Of a stretch of DNA of 64,000 nt, positions 53,305-63,192 are shown piece after piece; within the stretch, counting starts at the first letter, position 1; each line of letters begins with the position of its first letter. Location of the stretch: NCBI GenBank assembly GCA_039201605.1, contig JBCCRO010000006.1:1-64000 (forward strand). The letters are read 5' to 3'. The notes beneath the pieces are model-generated. The model was not told the origin of the DNA and did no database searches. It saw only the letters and a program-made list of their open reading frames with translations. A program made the position numbers and the translations under genes. The DNA is from CADEDH01 sp039201605 (GTDB taxonomy: Bacteria; Actinomycetota; Acidimicrobiia; Acidimicrobiales; SZUA-35).

Positions 53305-54273
53305 CTAGTCGTCGTCGACCACCCAGGTGAAGCCCTGGGAGAACACCGCCCCGTCCTGGGACACCGTGACCCGCACGCTGTAGACACCCTCGTCCTGAGG
53401 GGTGCCGGTGATGCGACCGGTGGCCGGATCGATCGACAGTCCCGGAGGCAGGCCGTCGGCGCTGAAGGTCACCGGGCCCGGTTCACCGCCGACGGCGACC
53501 ACGAGCACGTCGACGGGGTCGCCCTCCTCGGTCTCGGGGAGCCGAGGCGGGAGCACCCGGAGCTGGCGACCGAGCAGGGCACGGGTGGTGGTCGGTCCGG
53601 CGGTGGTGGTCGGTGCCGCCGTGGTCGACGTGGGGGCGGCGGTGGTGGAAGGGGCGGTGGTGGACGCCACCGTCGAGGGGGTGGTTGGCGAGGTGAGCGT
53701 CGAGCCGTCGGTCACGGTGGTGGGCGCCGCCGGGTCGTCGGTGCCGCCGTCGGTGCCCTGGCCGCCGCCGTCGCCGGTGGACGCGGTCGTGCCGTCGCCG
53801 ACGGCATCGCTGGTGGCCGTACCGGCGGTACCGTCGTCGACGAGCGTAGGTGCGGTCGCGGGATCTTCGAAGGTGATGGTGCCGTCGGCCGCCGGGGAGT
53901 CACCGGCGGCGGCGATGCCGTCGGTCAGGGCCGAGGCGTTCTCCTCGGTGGTGGAGGTGGTGGCGTCGTCGGCACCGGTGCGGGCCTGGAAGGCTGCGTA
54001 GAGCAGGACGATGAGAACGGCGGCCCCGAGGACGGCGAACATCAGCGGAATCGGTCGATCCCCATCGTCGTCACCCTCGGGCGCATCGGTCGGGCCGCCC
54101 GGCCCGTCCGGGATCTGGATCACCCGGAGCTCGCCGGTGGCGAACGGGGCCCGATCCTGCTCAACGACGGGCGCGGCCGCCAGCGCCACCGCCACCGACG
54201 TGGCGGTTGGAGCCCCCTCGGCCACGGCGCTGTCGTCGCCTTCAAGGAATACGGACTGATCTCGTGTCGACAC
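53305..54273 (-). CDS. Thr-rich membrane protein with C-terminal Ig-like (He-PIG) domain
   Basis: This protein of about 322 residues uses GTG at 54273; an ATG at 54321 would add 16 Arg-rich residues. A cytoplasmic N-terminal region of about 80 residues is followed by a helix (IPLMFAVLGAAVLIVLLYAAF), a Thr/Ala/Asp-rich stalk, and a final domain of about 75 residues with GLPPGLSIDPATGRITGTPQDEGVYSVRVTVSQ. That is the putative-Ig / cadherin-like fold seen in surface proteins. It probably projects a binding domain through the wall. Confidence 0.8.
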   Translation of the reverse strand: MSTRDQSVFLEGDDSAVAEGAPTATSVAVALAAAPVVEQDRAPFATGELRVIQIPDGPGGPTDAPEGDDDGDRPIPLMFAVLGAAVLIVLLYAAFQARTGADDATTSTTEENASALTDGIAAAGDSPAADGTITFEDPATAPTLVDDGTAGTATSDAVGDGTTASTGDGGGQGTDGGTDDPAAPTTVTDGSTLTSPTTPSTVASTTAPSTTAAPTSTTAAPTTTAGPTTTRALLGRQLRVLPPRLPETEEGDPVDVLVVAVGGEPGPVTFSADGLPPGLSIDPATGRITGTPQDEGVYSVRVTVSQDGAVFSQGFTWVVDDD

Positions 54274-54392
54274 CAGTCGCTGATTGTACTGCCATCGACT
54301 TCGACGGCGCCCGGGCCCCATCCGCTGGCGCCAGAGCGGCGGGCGGGGTCAGGACTGTGCGGCCCCTCTGCAGGCGCCGATCGGGCCGACGA

Positions 54393-54890
54393 TCAGCGGC
54401 CGGTGCCGCCGGCGGAACCGGTCTTGGGCGACTCGTCGTAATTGCCGATGACACACAGCACCTCGCGGTCGTCGAGGCCGTTCCAGCTCTCGACCGTCGG
54501 CGTCAGCGAGCCGTAGCCGTAGATCGAACTCTCGTAGTCGCGTCCGACGAAGTCGTCGAAGCGCTCATAGCAGCCGTCATCGGCCGCGGTGTCGACCACG
54601 GTCTGGCCGGGGAAGGCGTCATCCTCGCCGTAGGCCAACGTGAACGTGGCGTAGACCTCGCTCTGGTGTGGCTCGGTGCACGGCACGGCGTCGACGGTGG
54701 CGATGAGGCCGTCGTCGGTGGCGCCGAAGCAGTCGCCCTCCTGGAGACGGAAGGCGCCCACCTCGCCGCTCTCGACCACGGTGCCCGCGTCGTCACGGGT
54801 CGAGGCGTCGTCGGTGCTCGTCGTGGTGCAGCCGGTCACGGCCAGGCCGGCGATACCCGCGCCCAGCAACATCTTCTTCGCAATACCCAT
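54393..54890 (-). CDS. Septum-formation-family lipoprotein
   Basis: This 165-residue protein has a lipobox in GAGIAGLAVTGC, a Thr/Asp-rich linker, then the domain LQEGDCFGATDDGLIATVDAVPCTEPHQSEVYATFTL with paired cysteines. The GDCF ... VPCxxPHxxEV pattern is typical of the actinobacterial Septum_form family (pfam13845). Two later cysteines (DDGCYERF, EVLCVIGN) complete the usual set. Location is extracytoplasmic; its precise role in division is not established. Confidence 0.88.
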   Translation of the reverse strand: MGIAKKMLLGAGIAGLAVTGCTTTSTDDASTRDDAGTVVESGEVGAFRLQEGDCFGATDDGLIATVDAVPCTEPHQSEVYATFTLAYGEDDAFPGQTVVDTAADDGCYERFDDFVGRDYESSIYGYGSLTPTVESWNGLDDREVLCVIGNYDESPKTGSAGGTGR

Positions 54891-54988
54891 GCCCTGCGGT
54901 ATCGGGGTGGGATGTCTACGCCTTGAATCAACGTCGCCATCGATCCCACCGGCGGGGCGGCCAGTGGAGGTTGCGGTCCGGGAGCCGG

Positions 54989-55414
54989 CTAGTCGCTGAT
55001 GTCGGCGCTGGCCACGGTCCGCTCGGGGGTGAGGCGGACGACGAGCTGGCCCGCGGCCCCGTTGCGGGCGCCAAACTCCTCGGCCCGGTCGGCACCCATG
55101 TAGCGACCCCCGATCTCGGTGGCGACGGCCAATACTCGATCGGGGTCGTCCTCGAAACTGACGGGGCCGTCGATCTTGACGAACGAGTAGGGCGGGTCCT
55201 CGTCGTCGACGACGAGGCTGGCCCGACCCTCGCGGCGGAGGGCCTTGGCCTTGCCCGACCCCTCGTTGGTGTTGAAGATGAGGTCGTCGCCGTCGAGGAC
55301 GAACCAGATCGGGGCCACCTGGGGGCGCCCGTCCTTGGACACCCAGGCCAGCTTGCCGGTGCGGGTGCCCGTCATAAGAAACTCGGCCGTTTCGGCCTCG
55401 GTCATCATGCGCAT
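54989..55414 (-). CDS. PPOX-class F420-dependent protein (pyridoxamine-phosphate-oxidase fold)
   Basis: This 141-residue split-barrel protein includes TGTRTGKLAWVSKDGRPQVAPIWFVLDGDDLIFNT, then KALRREGRASLVVDDEDPPYSFVKIDGPVSF and TEIGGRYMG. These are the blocks of the Rv1155/Rv2074-like families that bind F420 or FMN. It likely reduces a tetrapyrrole or other conjugated substrate; the exact one is unknown. Downstream of the DUF418 and small membrane genes on the same strand. Confidence 0.88.
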   Translation of the reverse strand: MRMMTEAETAEFLMTGTRTGKLAWVSKDGRPQVAPIWFVLDGDDLIFNTNEGSGKAKALRREGRASLVVDDEDPPYSFVKIDGPVSFEDDPDRVLAVATEIGGRYMGADRAEEFGARNGAAGQLVVRLTPERTVASADISD

Positions 55415-55421
55415 GGTGTGC

Positions 55422-55745
55422 TCAACCCCAGGCCCCGTCGTCTGTTCCCTCCTGGCGGGATCCGTCGTTGGTGATCTCGGCGGCGGCGGCCAGATGGTCG
55501 GCCGAGGAGGCGAGGGCCTCGAAGACGGCGAACGGATTGCCGATTGCGAACTCGACCAATCCGTCGACGGCGAACCCGGCCAGCAGCAAGGCGACGATCC
55601 CGATGGCCAAGGTGACCAGGCCGACCTCGAACGATCCCACCAGCATCACGAGGAGCACGAGAGCGAGATGGCCTAGCGCCACCAGCCAGAACAAGCACCC
55701 GAGGCAACCGGCCGCCCGCCGGTTTCCGGTGCTCGCCGCACTCAC
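55422..55745 (-). CDS. Small two-span membrane protein
   Basis: This 107-residue protein starts at GTG 55745 overlapping the DUF418 stop (GTGA). A Cys-containing hydrophobic segment (CLGCLFWLVALGHLALVLLVMLVG) and a second (LVTLAIGIVALLLAGFAVDGLVEF) are followed by an amphipathic tail. No family is recognised. The overlap with DUF418 supports both the frame and the start. Confidence 0.7.
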   Translation of the reverse strand: MSAASTGNRRAAGCLGCLFWLVALGHLALVLLVMLVGSFEVGLVTLAIGIVALLLAGFAVDGLVEFAIGNPFAVFEALASSADHLAAAAEITNDGSRQEGTDDGAWG

Positions 55746-56878
55746 CGGCGGCGGAGGGGCTGGATGCTCCGGTAGGTGAGCATGCGCCACACCCACTCGA
55801 AAGGCCCGAAGCGGAAGCGTTCGAGCCACGGCTTCGACCAGGCCAACTGCAGCACCCACACGGCGAGCGCGAACAGCAGCGCCCCGGTGCGGGTGAGATC
55901 CTCGGCGTCGACCAGGTTGGCCAGCAACAGGACCCCGAGCAGCGTCTGGGTGAGGTAGTTGGTGAGGGCCATGCGGCCGACGGCCCGGATGCGCTCGTGC
56001 AGCTCGCTGTCGCCCCGCCGATTCCAGAGGGAGATCACGCCGACGTAACCGAGCACCACGGGGATGGTGGCCATCGTGTTCAGGGCGTGGCTGGGAAGGA
56101 ACCAACGGGGGTCGAAGTCGTTGAGGGTGACGAGGGCGACGGCGATGGCGGCGAGGGGCAGGCCGACACCGAGGCCGAGGCGGGCCATGCGACGATCGGC
56201 CGCCGGGTCCCGGGTGCCGTCGAGGATCCCGAGGCGGAACAGCGCCACCCCGATCAGCATCATGCCCAGGGCCCGTCCGAAGAACTCGACCAGGAACCAC
56301 GAGCCGACGGCATCGGACATGGCGACGTCGGGGTCGTTGAGCCACAGCTCACCCAGCTCGGCACCGTCGGCCGACACCGTGGGGGCGACGGCGAAGGCGG
56401 TGGCGACGGCCAGGGCGAAGATGGAGACACCGGCGATGATCAAGGTACGGGGCCGCAGGTTGCGGAGGAGCACGACGAAGGGTGAGGCGATGGCGTAGAC
56501 GACGAGGATGTCGCCGTCCCACAACAGGCCGTGGAGGATGCCGATGCCGAGCAGAAGGAGGTTGCGCCAGAGACTGAGGGCGACGGGGCGACCCCCCTTG
56601 TCCGCCGTTCGGTCGGCGAAGAGGGCGACGCCTGCGCCGAAGAGCAGCGAGAAGAGGCCCATCATCTTCTGGTCGGCGAACACCTCACCCAGGATCCCGA
56701 TCACCCAGTCGAGAGCGCTGTCGGAGCCACCGGCGTCGAGGTTGAAGTAGGCGGCGCTCGGCAGGGCGAACGACACCACGTTCATCAGAAGGATGCCGAG
56801 CGTGGCCCAGCCGCGGATGGTGTCGAGATTGGTGATGCGCTCACCCCGGGCGACGGGGGCGCTCTGCTGGTCGGTCAT
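55742..56878 (-). CDS. DUF418-domain membrane protein
   Basis: This 378-residue protein has about eight to ten membrane segments. It begins with the acyltransferase-3-like stretch RITNLDTIRGWATLGILLMNVVSF and ends with the DUF418 region (VGRMALTNYLTQTLLGVLLL and SKPWLERFRFGPFEWVWRMLTY). The R-x-x-x-LD-x-RG opening is shared with membrane acyltransferases of the YeiB family. Substrate unknown. Confidence 0.9.
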   Translation of the reverse strand: MTDQQSAPVARGERITNLDTIRGWATLGILLMNVVSFALPSAAYFNLDAGGSDSALDWVIGILGEVFADQKMMGLFSLLFGAGVALFADRTADKGGRPVALSLWRNLLLLGIGILHGLLWDGDILVVYAIASPFVVLLRNLRPRTLIIAGVSIFALAVATAFAVAPTVSADGAELGELWLNDPDVAMSDAVGSWFLVEFFGRALGMMLIGVALFRLGILDGTRDPAADRRMARLGLGVGLPLAAIAVALVTLNDFDPRWFLPSHALNTMATIPVVLGYVGVISLWNRRGDSELHERIRAVGRMALTNYLTQTLLGVLLLANLVDAEDLTRTGALLFALAVWVLQLAWSKPWLERFRFGPFEWVWRMLTYRSIQPLRRR

Positions 56879-57136
56879 CGGGTTCGGCGCCCGAGGCGAC
56901 TGGAGGTGGTCGATGACGGGGTCCGCAGCACAGCGCGAACGGTAGCAGCGGGAGCGACCAGGCCTGTGGGGTCAGCCCTTGCGTCACGCCGTCGAACCAG
57001 GGGGAGTCCGGCCTTGTTCAGCGCTGATGATGCTGTTGGCCCATTTCCCTCCTCGACCGCCCGTGCTACTTGTGTCGTGTGCTGGGCGGTTCATCGTCGA
57101 CTCGTCGCGGCCTTCACGGCGGGACGGAGTAGAGCG

Positions 57137-58147
57137 GTGGTGTGCACACGGTGCGGGGCGCAGATGAACCCAGGTGAGCATCTCTGCATGAACTGCGGCG
57201 CGACCGCCCCCACCGTGGTGGCAGAATCGTCACTGTTCATGGACGAGAGCACCCCGCAGGCCGAGCCGACACCGCCCACCGCCCCTCTCGGCGCGCCGGG
57301 CCAGGGCTTTCCGCCACCCGTTCCCCCGGCGGCCGCGCCGACCACCGCCTTCTCCCCCGGTGCGCCGAGCACCCCCGGGCCCGGCTTCCACGCCCCCGGC
57401 CTCAACAGCCCCGACGACGGGGACGGGTCGAACGGGTCGCGGACCGCGTTCCTGGCGGTGCTGGCCGGGCTCGGCGTCCTCGCCGCCGGCGTCGGCGCCT
57501 TCGTCGTCACCACCGTGATCGTCAGCGATGATGACCAGGCGGGTGGGTCGACGTCGGTGACGACGTCCACCACCGTGGCCGAGACCACCACGACCGAGGA
57601 CGACAGCGCCTCGACCACCGCCGACTCGTCGTCCAGCACGTCGAGCGACTCCTCCAGCTCGTCGACGGCGCCCGTGGTGCCCGCCGTGATCCCCTCCTCC
57701 CAGGTGACCGCCGCCGCCTCGTCGAGCCTGGCCGGTTCCGGCGCCCTGACCTACGGGCCCGACAACCTGCTCGACGGTGACACCGACACCGCCTGGAACG
57801 ACGACACCGGCGCCGCCACCGACGGCGCCGGTCAGTGGCTGCAGTTCGATCTGGCCCAACCCCGGGATCTGCTGGCCGTCGAGATCGTGAACGGCTACGC
57901 CAAGAGCGACGAGGTGTTCACCCGCAACGAGGCGGCCCGGGCCGTCCAGCTCACCACCGATACCGGGGTCGTGGTCGACGCCGTCCTCGATCGGACGACC
58001 AACGTGCAGCGGATCGGCATCGACGCCCCCGGCGCCTCCTCGGTCACCATCACCGTGATCGACGTCTACCCCGGCCAGACGTACCAGGGTCTCGCCCCCT
58101 ACACCGACCTGGCCCTGACCGACGTCTGGCTCATCGCCGCAGGCTGA
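57137..58147 (+). CDS. Zinc-ribbon membrane protein with discoidin-like C-terminal domain
   Basis: This protein of about 336 residues uses GTG at 57137 with GGAG seven bases upstream. Cytoplasmic zinc ribbon CTRCGAQMNPGEHLCMNCG; Pro-rich linker; one helix (AFLAVLAGLGVLAAGVGAFVVTTVIV); Ser/Thr stalk; then an outer domain of about 150 residues with NLLDGDTDTAWND and GQWLQFDLAQPRDLLAVEIVNGYA, which are galactose-binding/F5-8C-type motifs. The architecture (zinc ribbon inside, sugar-binding domain outside) recurs in actinobacterial surface proteins. It may sense or bind wall glycans. Confidence 0.82.
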   Translation: MVCTRCGAQMNPGEHLCMNCGATAPTVVAESSLFMDESTPQAEPTPPTAPLGAPGQGFPPPVPPAAAPTTAFSPGAPSTPGPGFHAPGLNSPDDGDGSNGSRTAFLAVLAGLGVLAAGVGAFVVTTVIVSDDDQAGGSTSVTTSTTVAETTTTEDDSASTTADSSSSTSSDSSSSSTAPVVPAVIPSSQVTAAASSSLAGSGALTYGPDNLLDGDTDTAWNDDTGAATDGAGQWLQFDLAQPRDLLAVEIVNGYAKSDEVFTRNEAARAVQLTTDTGVVVDAVLDRTTNVQRIGIDAPGASSVTITVIDVYPGQTYQGLAPYTDLALTDVWLIAAG

Positions 58148-58346
58148 GCGGCCACCGGCCGATGGCCTAGGGTCGGTTCACGCAGCCGCATCACCGGCGG
58201 TTCTTCGTGACCGACCCGGCGGCCGACGAGGTGCGGATCCACGACAGCCACGTCGTCGGCCCGGCACAGCCCCCGGCGTCGGGCGCTCAAGGCGGTGGCC
58301 GACCGACCCGATCCCCTTCGGTGTCGGACTAGCCGGGGGTTCCGCT

Positions 58347-59561
58347 GTGGCGCTGTGTTTCGTTGGTCGTCGTCCCATCTTCGACGACGGGGCGGAGGTG
58401 ATCGCCTACGAGCTGCTCCAGGCCGGCAACGTCGAGGCGGCGCCGCAGACCAACTCGACCGTGGCCAGCTCCCGGCTGGTGATCGACGCCTTCCTCGAGA
58501 TCGGTATCGACCGTCTGGCCGGCGCCAAGCCGGTGGTGGTGGAGATCGACCGCAACCTCCTGTTGAACCCCGACCATCTCACCGCCCTCTCGCCGGACCA
58601 CGTCATCCTGCAGATCCCGAGCGAGCTGGCGATCGACGACGACGTGCTGACAGCGGCCCGGGCCCTGGGGATGTCGGGCTATGAGCTGTCGCTGTGCGAC
58701 GTGTGGGAGGAGTCTCCGCTGCTGGCGCTCCTCGACCAGACCCGCTACCTCAAGGTCGACAGCGAGCGCCTCGGTGTGGATCGGGTGGCGGCTCTCACCC
58801 GGTCGCTGCAGGGGGACGAGCGCAGCATCGTCGCCACCTCGGTGGCCACCCGTGAGGAGCAGCAGGCGTTGGCTGCGGTGGGGGTGGAGCGATTCCAAGG
58901 CGAGTACCTGTCGACGCCCAACAACATGGCGGGTATGCGGATGCCCTACAACCGGACGGCGACGCTGCAGCTGGTGTCGGAGATATCCAAGCCCGATCTC
59001 ACGGCGGACGAGCTGGCGCGTCTGGTTTCCACCGATGCCTCACTGAGCCTCCGCACCCTCCGCTTCGTCAACTCGCCGCTGAGCGGTCTGAGCACCAAGG
59101 TCGAGTCGATCAAGCACGCCGTGGTGCTGCTCGGTCGCGACATGATCAAGAGCTGGGCCATGCTGCTGGCGCTGTCGGGCCTGAGCGACTCGGTGCCGGA
59201 GCTGGTGTCGAACGCCCTGGTGCGGGCCCGGTTCTGTGAGCTGATCGCCATCGAGACCCGGCTGCCCGACGCCGACTCGTACTTCACCGTCGGGCTGTTC
59301 TCCCTGATGGACGCCATCGCCGGGACGACGATGGACGATCTCCTGGCCGTGCTCCCCTTCACCGACGAGGTGGAGGCCGCCCTCCGAACCCGGGACGGTC
59401 ACCGGGGGCTGCTGCTGGCCTGTGCCGAGGCCTACGAACAGGGTCGCCCGCACACCGTGGTGCTGAAGAGCATCTCCCCCCAACGGCTCAACGACCTCTA
59501 TATCCAGGCGTTGGGCGGCGTGGTCGAGGCCGAGGGCGTCGCCGCGGGCCAGCAGGCCTGA
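58347..59561 (+). CDS. EAL-HDOD (YuxH-like) signalling protein
   Basis: This 404-residue protein uses GTG start. The N-terminal EAL-like barrel (FVGRRPIFDDGAEVIAYELLQ ... VVVEIDRNLLLNP ... KPDLTADEL) lacks the residues needed for c-di-GMP hydrolysis. The C-terminal HDOD domain includes ARLVSTDASLSLRTLRFVNSPLSG, VESIKHAVVLLGRDMIKSWAMLLAL and YFTVGLFSLMDAIAG. YuxH-type proteins are thought to be regulatory scaffolds rather than enzymes. The next gene encodes an active-looking diguanylate cyclase, so the two may share a pathway. Confidence 0.88.
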   Translation: MALCFVGRRPIFDDGAEVIAYELLQAGNVEAAPQTNSTVASSRLVIDAFLEIGIDRLAGAKPVVVEIDRNLLLNPDHLTALSPDHVILQIPSELAIDDDVLTAARALGMSGYELSLCDVWEESPLLALLDQTRYLKVDSERLGVDRVAALTRSLQGDERSIVATSVATREEQQALAAVGVERFQGEYLSTPNNMAGMRMPYNRTATLQLVSEISKPDLTADELARLVSTDASLSLRTLRFVNSPLSGLSTKVESIKHAVVLLGRDMIKSWAMLLALSGLSDSVPELVSNALVRARFCELIAIETRLPDADSYFTVGLFSLMDAIAGTTMDDLLAVLPFTDEVEAALRTRDGHRGLLLACAEAYEQGRPHTVVLKSISPQRLNDLYIQALGGVVEAEGVAAGQQA

Positions 59562-59671
59562 CCGCGGCAGGGCTGTGGAGTTCGAGTACTCGGAAGGCTG
59601 ACAGCTCGATCGATGCGAGCCGGACAAACCTCCTTCACCCGGGCGGGGATCGCGCCGATACCTCTGGCTGT

Positions 59672-61237
59672 ATGGCATTGGGGACTCTGAGCGGCCGATC
59701 GAGGACGGTGCCGGCTGCGTTGCTGGCCGTCGTCCTCGTCGTGGCCGGTTCGCTCGCCATCGTGCAAAGCCGCAGCCTCCAGGCCGAGGCCGCCGCCGGC
59801 GAGAGCGACGCCCAGATGCAACGCCTCCTCTTGGTGCGGGCCGAGCTGGCCTGGATCCACCTCGACCTGATCGCCGACTCGCTCTACGCCGCACTGGAGG
59901 GCGCCGAGCCCACCGACGACCGGCTGGAGGCGTTCCAGCGGGATCGCGCCGCCGCCGTCACGGCGCTGGAGGAGTTGGCGGCGGGTGACACCGAGGCCGC
60001 TGACCTGGCCGCCGAGCTGTGGCCCGACGTCGACGCCGTCAGCTTCGAGGAGTGGCCCTACGACGCCGTCGACCTCGACGATCAGCACTATGTCGCCATC
60101 AGTCTGGTGGTCGCCGCCGAGGTGTTCGACCGCCAACCGGCGATGACGGAGGCGGTGCGGGCGACGATGCTGCCGCTCCTCGTCGCCAACGACGGGCTGG
60201 TGGTGGAGCTGTCGAAGCAGTCGGGCCGGCCGCCGACGTGGACCGGCGGCTACTACAACTACACGCTGGAGGTGGTCACCGAGACGCCCGGGTGGGTGGG
60301 TCCGGATCGGAGCGCTCCGCTGCAGTACAGCGTGGTCGCCGTCGATCCCGAAGCCACCGACCTCACGGTCTTCGATGGTGTCGCCGACGACGAGCTGGCC
60401 GCCATCTGGGACTACGACCAGTGGCTGATCACCGAGGCCGAGCGTGGCTTCGACACCGCCCCTCCCCTGTCGATCGACGAGCTGTACGAGACCCAGCGGG
60501 CTGCGGCCGCCATCCGCCAACCGGTGGTCGACGCCCTCACCGCCGGAATCGACGAGGGCCTGGCCGACGCATCGTCGCAACGCATGCTGGCGTCGGTGCT
60601 GATCGGCCTGGGGGGCATCAGCCTGGTCGGGGCACTGGCGTTGGGCCTGGTCGTGGTGTCGTCGCAGCGTCGTCGACACCACGACATCACCCGGGCGGCG
60701 TCGACCGATCCGCTGACCGGCGCCTGGAACCGCCGGTACCTCGAGGACGAGGTGGCGGGTCGTTGTCGCCGCCGGGGCTACCACCACGTGATCGCCATGA
60801 TCGATCTCGATCGGTTCAAGCTGGTCAACGACACCCACGGGCACAACGCCGGCGACGACCTGCTGATCTGTGTGGTGCAGCGGCTGCGGGCGGTGGCCAC
60901 CGAGCTCACGGCTTCGAGCGAGCGGGCCGTCGGCGAGGTGGTGCGGTTGGGCGGCGACGAGTTCGCCGTGGCCCTCCACCATCCCGACCGATTCGACGTG
61001 CCGGAGGTGGCACGTCTGCTGCGGGAGACCGCCGGTCCGGCCGACCTCGGACTCGACGAACTGGTCGACCTCGACTTCAGCTTGGGCCTGGTGGAGACCT
61101 TCGAGCCGGCCGACGTCAGCGACCTGCTGAAAGCGGCCGACCTCGGCACCTACGAGGACAAGCGCTCTCGCGCCGGGAGTGCGCCGATCGACGGGCCGAC
61201 CCCGGCCACCCCCTGGCTCGACCTCACCCGGCGTTAG
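59672..61237 (+). CDS. Membrane-bound GGDEF diguanylate cyclase
   Basis: In this 521-residue protein an N-terminal helix (AALLAVVLVVAGSLAIV) and a second at about 305-328 (LASVLIGLGGISLVGALALGLVVV) enclose an outer helical sensor region of about 270 residues. The cytoplasmic GGDEF domain has DPLTGAWNRRYLEDE, AMIDLDRFKLVNDTHGHNAGDDLL and an intact RLGGDEFAV active site at about 427. No RxxD inhibition site is evident before it. It should make c-di-GMP in response to an unknown outer signal. Confidence 0.92.
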   Translation: MALGTLSGRSRTVPAALLAVVLVVAGSLAIVQSRSLQAEAAAGESDAQMQRLLLVRAELAWIHLDLIADSLYAALEGAEPTDDRLEAFQRDRAAAVTALEELAAGDTEAADLAAELWPDVDAVSFEEWPYDAVDLDDQHYVAISLVVAAEVFDRQPAMTEAVRATMLPLLVANDGLVVELSKQSGRPPTWTGGYYNYTLEVVTETPGWVGPDRSAPLQYSVVAVDPEATDLTVFDGVADDELAAIWDYDQWLITEAERGFDTAPPLSIDELYETQRAAAAIRQPVVDALTAGIDEGLADASSQRMLASVLIGLGGISLVGALALGLVVVSSQRRRHHDITRAASTDPLTGAWNRRYLEDEVAGRCRRRGYHHVIAMIDLDRFKLVNDTHGHNAGDDLLICVVQRLRAVATELTASSERAVGEVVRLGGDEFAVALHHPDRFDVPEVARLLRETAGPADLGLDELVDLDFSLGLVETFEPADVSDLLKAADLGTYEDKRSRAGSAPIDGPTPATPWLDLTRR

Positions 61238-61364
61238 CCAGCCCTCGCCACCGGCGGGTTGCACCCGGCTCCGACCGATGTCGACCGGACCGTCCCGGAC
61301 CGAAAACGACAAGACCCCTGGCGCTGTGACCAGGGGCGATGTACGGAACCCTGCCGGGTTCCCG

Positions 61365-61438
<74 letters not shown>

Positions 61439-61476
61439 GAGCGAGACTCAACGCTACCGCTTCGGCAGCGTGGTCA

Positions 61477-62745
61477 CTACTGGTTTGAGCGGCGGCGAAC
61501 CCGCACCGTCTCCTCCTCGATGACGGTGACGCGGATGCCACCGACGAGGTCGGAGATCAGGTTGAAGACGACGGTCAGCAGCACCACCATCAGCGATGAC
61601 GCCAGGGTGAGGATGCCGGCGATCGCCATCGCCGCTCGGAACACGACATCGCCGTCGATCTCGAAGGTTCGGTAGTCGCCGAGGTCGCGGATGAACTGCT
61701 CGATGTTCTCGATCGTGCCGGCCGCCACCGCCGCATTCCACACGAGCACGCTGGCCAGCAGGAAGGCGGCGAACACGCACAGGTGGAACAACACCGAGAA
61801 GGTGAGCATCGACCACGGGTCGACGTGGCGGACCACCCGGCGAACCTTGCGGGCCCGGACCCGGCGGGGCCGCTGACGCAGACCCTCTTCGAAGATCTGG
61901 GGCAGACGGGCGGCGACATCGCCAACCCGATCGCCGATCGAGATCTGGCTCAGGCCCCCTTGGCGGGAGACCATCTCTCCCCTGGCGACGGCGGCTCCGC
62001 CTACGACGGCGCCGTTCCCTGGCAAACCGGGTGAACCGGGCAGAACCGGTGTGCCCAAGGTGTCGGGCATGTCGGGGGTGCGCTCGGCCAGGGCCTCGTC
62101 GGCCGTCATCGGCATGCCGACCGGCGGCGCGCCGGGCACGGGGATCTGCTGCGACTCCTCGACCGTGGGCGGCATCAGGGGCGGCCCACTCGAGATACCA
62201 CCGGGCCCAGGGGCCACGGCGGTTGCCTCGTCGGTGGCGAAACCGTTCATCTGTTCCTCGGCATGCGGTTCGGCCCCGAGGTCGGTCGGTGCCACCGACC
62301 CGATCCCCGAGGAATCAAACAGATCATCCGAGACCTCGACACGGACCGTGTCGTCGGCCTCGGCCTCGGCCATCAGCTGATGACCATTCGCCGCCGAACT
62401 CACGTCATCGAGTACATCGTCGACCGACAGCCCGGGATCGTCGTCGAGATCGCCCTCGGGCTCCGCCGACTGAACCGCCGCCGTCTCCGCCGTCGGCTCT
62501 CCCGAGCCCTCCAACTCACCCTCGTCCATCTCGAAGCCCTCGGGCTCCTCGACGTCCAGCGTCGTCGTGGCGAACCCCGCGGCGTCGCTCTCGCCGTTGG
62601 TGGCGCCACGACCGTTGCCGCCGCCGTTGGCATGGCCACCGTCGTCGGTGGGATTGCCGTCCGTCGGCTCAAACCCGAGCGCGGCAACCAGGGCCTCGCC
62701 AACCGGTGGGGTTTCAGCAGACGACTCGTCAGCACTCATAGACAT
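61477..62745 (-). CDS. DUF3566 membrane protein with long acidic N terminus
   Basis: In this protein of about 422 residues the first 300 are acidic, Gly/Pro-rich and probably disordered (ELEGSGEPTAETAAVQSAEP). The C-terminal 120 residues are DUF3566: HVDPWSMLTFSVLFHLCVFAAFLLASVLVW, then AGTIENIEQFIRDLG and a second helix pair ending DLVGGIRVTVIEEETVRV. DUF3566 genes sit just downstream of gyrA in many actinobacteria, as here. The ATG at 62745 is chosen; 62751 (TTG) and 62739 (ATG) are alternatives. The N-terminal extension is much longer than usual. Confidence 0.88.
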   Translation of the reverse strand: MSMSADESSAETPPVGEALVAALGFEPTDGNPTDDGGHANGGGNGRGATNGESDAAGFATTTLDVEEPEGFEMDEGELEGSGEPTAETAAVQSAEPEGDLDDDPGLSVDDVLDDVSSAANGHQLMAEAEADDTVRVEVSDDLFDSSGIGSVAPTDLGAEPHAEEQMNGFATDEATAVAPGPGGISSGPPLMPPTVEESQQIPVPGAPPVGMPMTADEALAERTPDMPDTLGTPVLPGSPGLPGNGAVVGGAAVARGEMVSRQGGLSQISIGDRVGDVAARLPQIFEEGLRQRPRRVRARKVRRVVRHVDPWSMLTFSVLFHLCVFAAFLLASVLVWNAAVAAGTIENIEQFIRDLGDYRTFEIDGDVVFRAAMAIAGILTLASSLMVVLLTVVFNLISDLVGGIRVTVIEEETVRVRRRSNQ

Positions 62746-62780
62746 CGGCAAGTGTAGGCGCCGATCGGGCGCTCCAAGGG

Positions 62781-63125
62781 TCAGCCAGACGTTTGATTCG
62801 GGCCTGTGGACAGGCCGTTTGACCCAGGTGCGGCCGCTGCGACGGCTCGGACGCCCCCTCGGCGCACCTCGACCTCCACAGTCGTCCCGACAGCAACGAA
62901 ACGCACCAGACCTGCACCGTTGCGATCGGCCAGATCGGCGGCTCCGACCCGTCCCTCGACCACCCCGGCGAGGGCTGCGGCGTCGGCCGCCGCCTGCGTC
63001 TCGGCGCGCAGAACGGCCCGATGAGCGATCATGCCCAATCCGATGGAGACGGCGGTCGCCACGGCGACCACCAGGCCCACGATCGGCAACACCGAACCCC
63101 GCTCCCCCACCCCGTCGTCATCCAC
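62781..63125 (-). CDS. TadE/TadG-like pilus-assembly-type protein
   Basis: This 114-residue protein uses GTG at 63125 with GGGAG upstream. It opens GERGSVLPIVGLVVAVATAVSIGLG, a prepilin-like hydrophobic segment after Gly-Glu-Arg-Gly, and continues AETQAAADAAALAGVVEG, the TadE/TadG/Rv3655c hallmark. It lies in the gap between gyrA and the DUF3566 gene. No other Tad genes are in the window. Confidence 0.8.
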   Translation of the reverse strand: MDDDGVGERGSVLPIVGLVVAVATAVSIGLGMIAHRAVLRAETQAAADAAALAGVVEGRVGAADLADRNGAGLVRFVAVGTTVEVEVRRGGVRAVAAAAPGSNGLSTGPNQTSG

Positions 63126-63192
63126 AGACCACTCCCGACACTCGTCGAACGTGGGGGAAGCGGTGGAGGTCGGCCCGCCGGGCCGGCGAGGC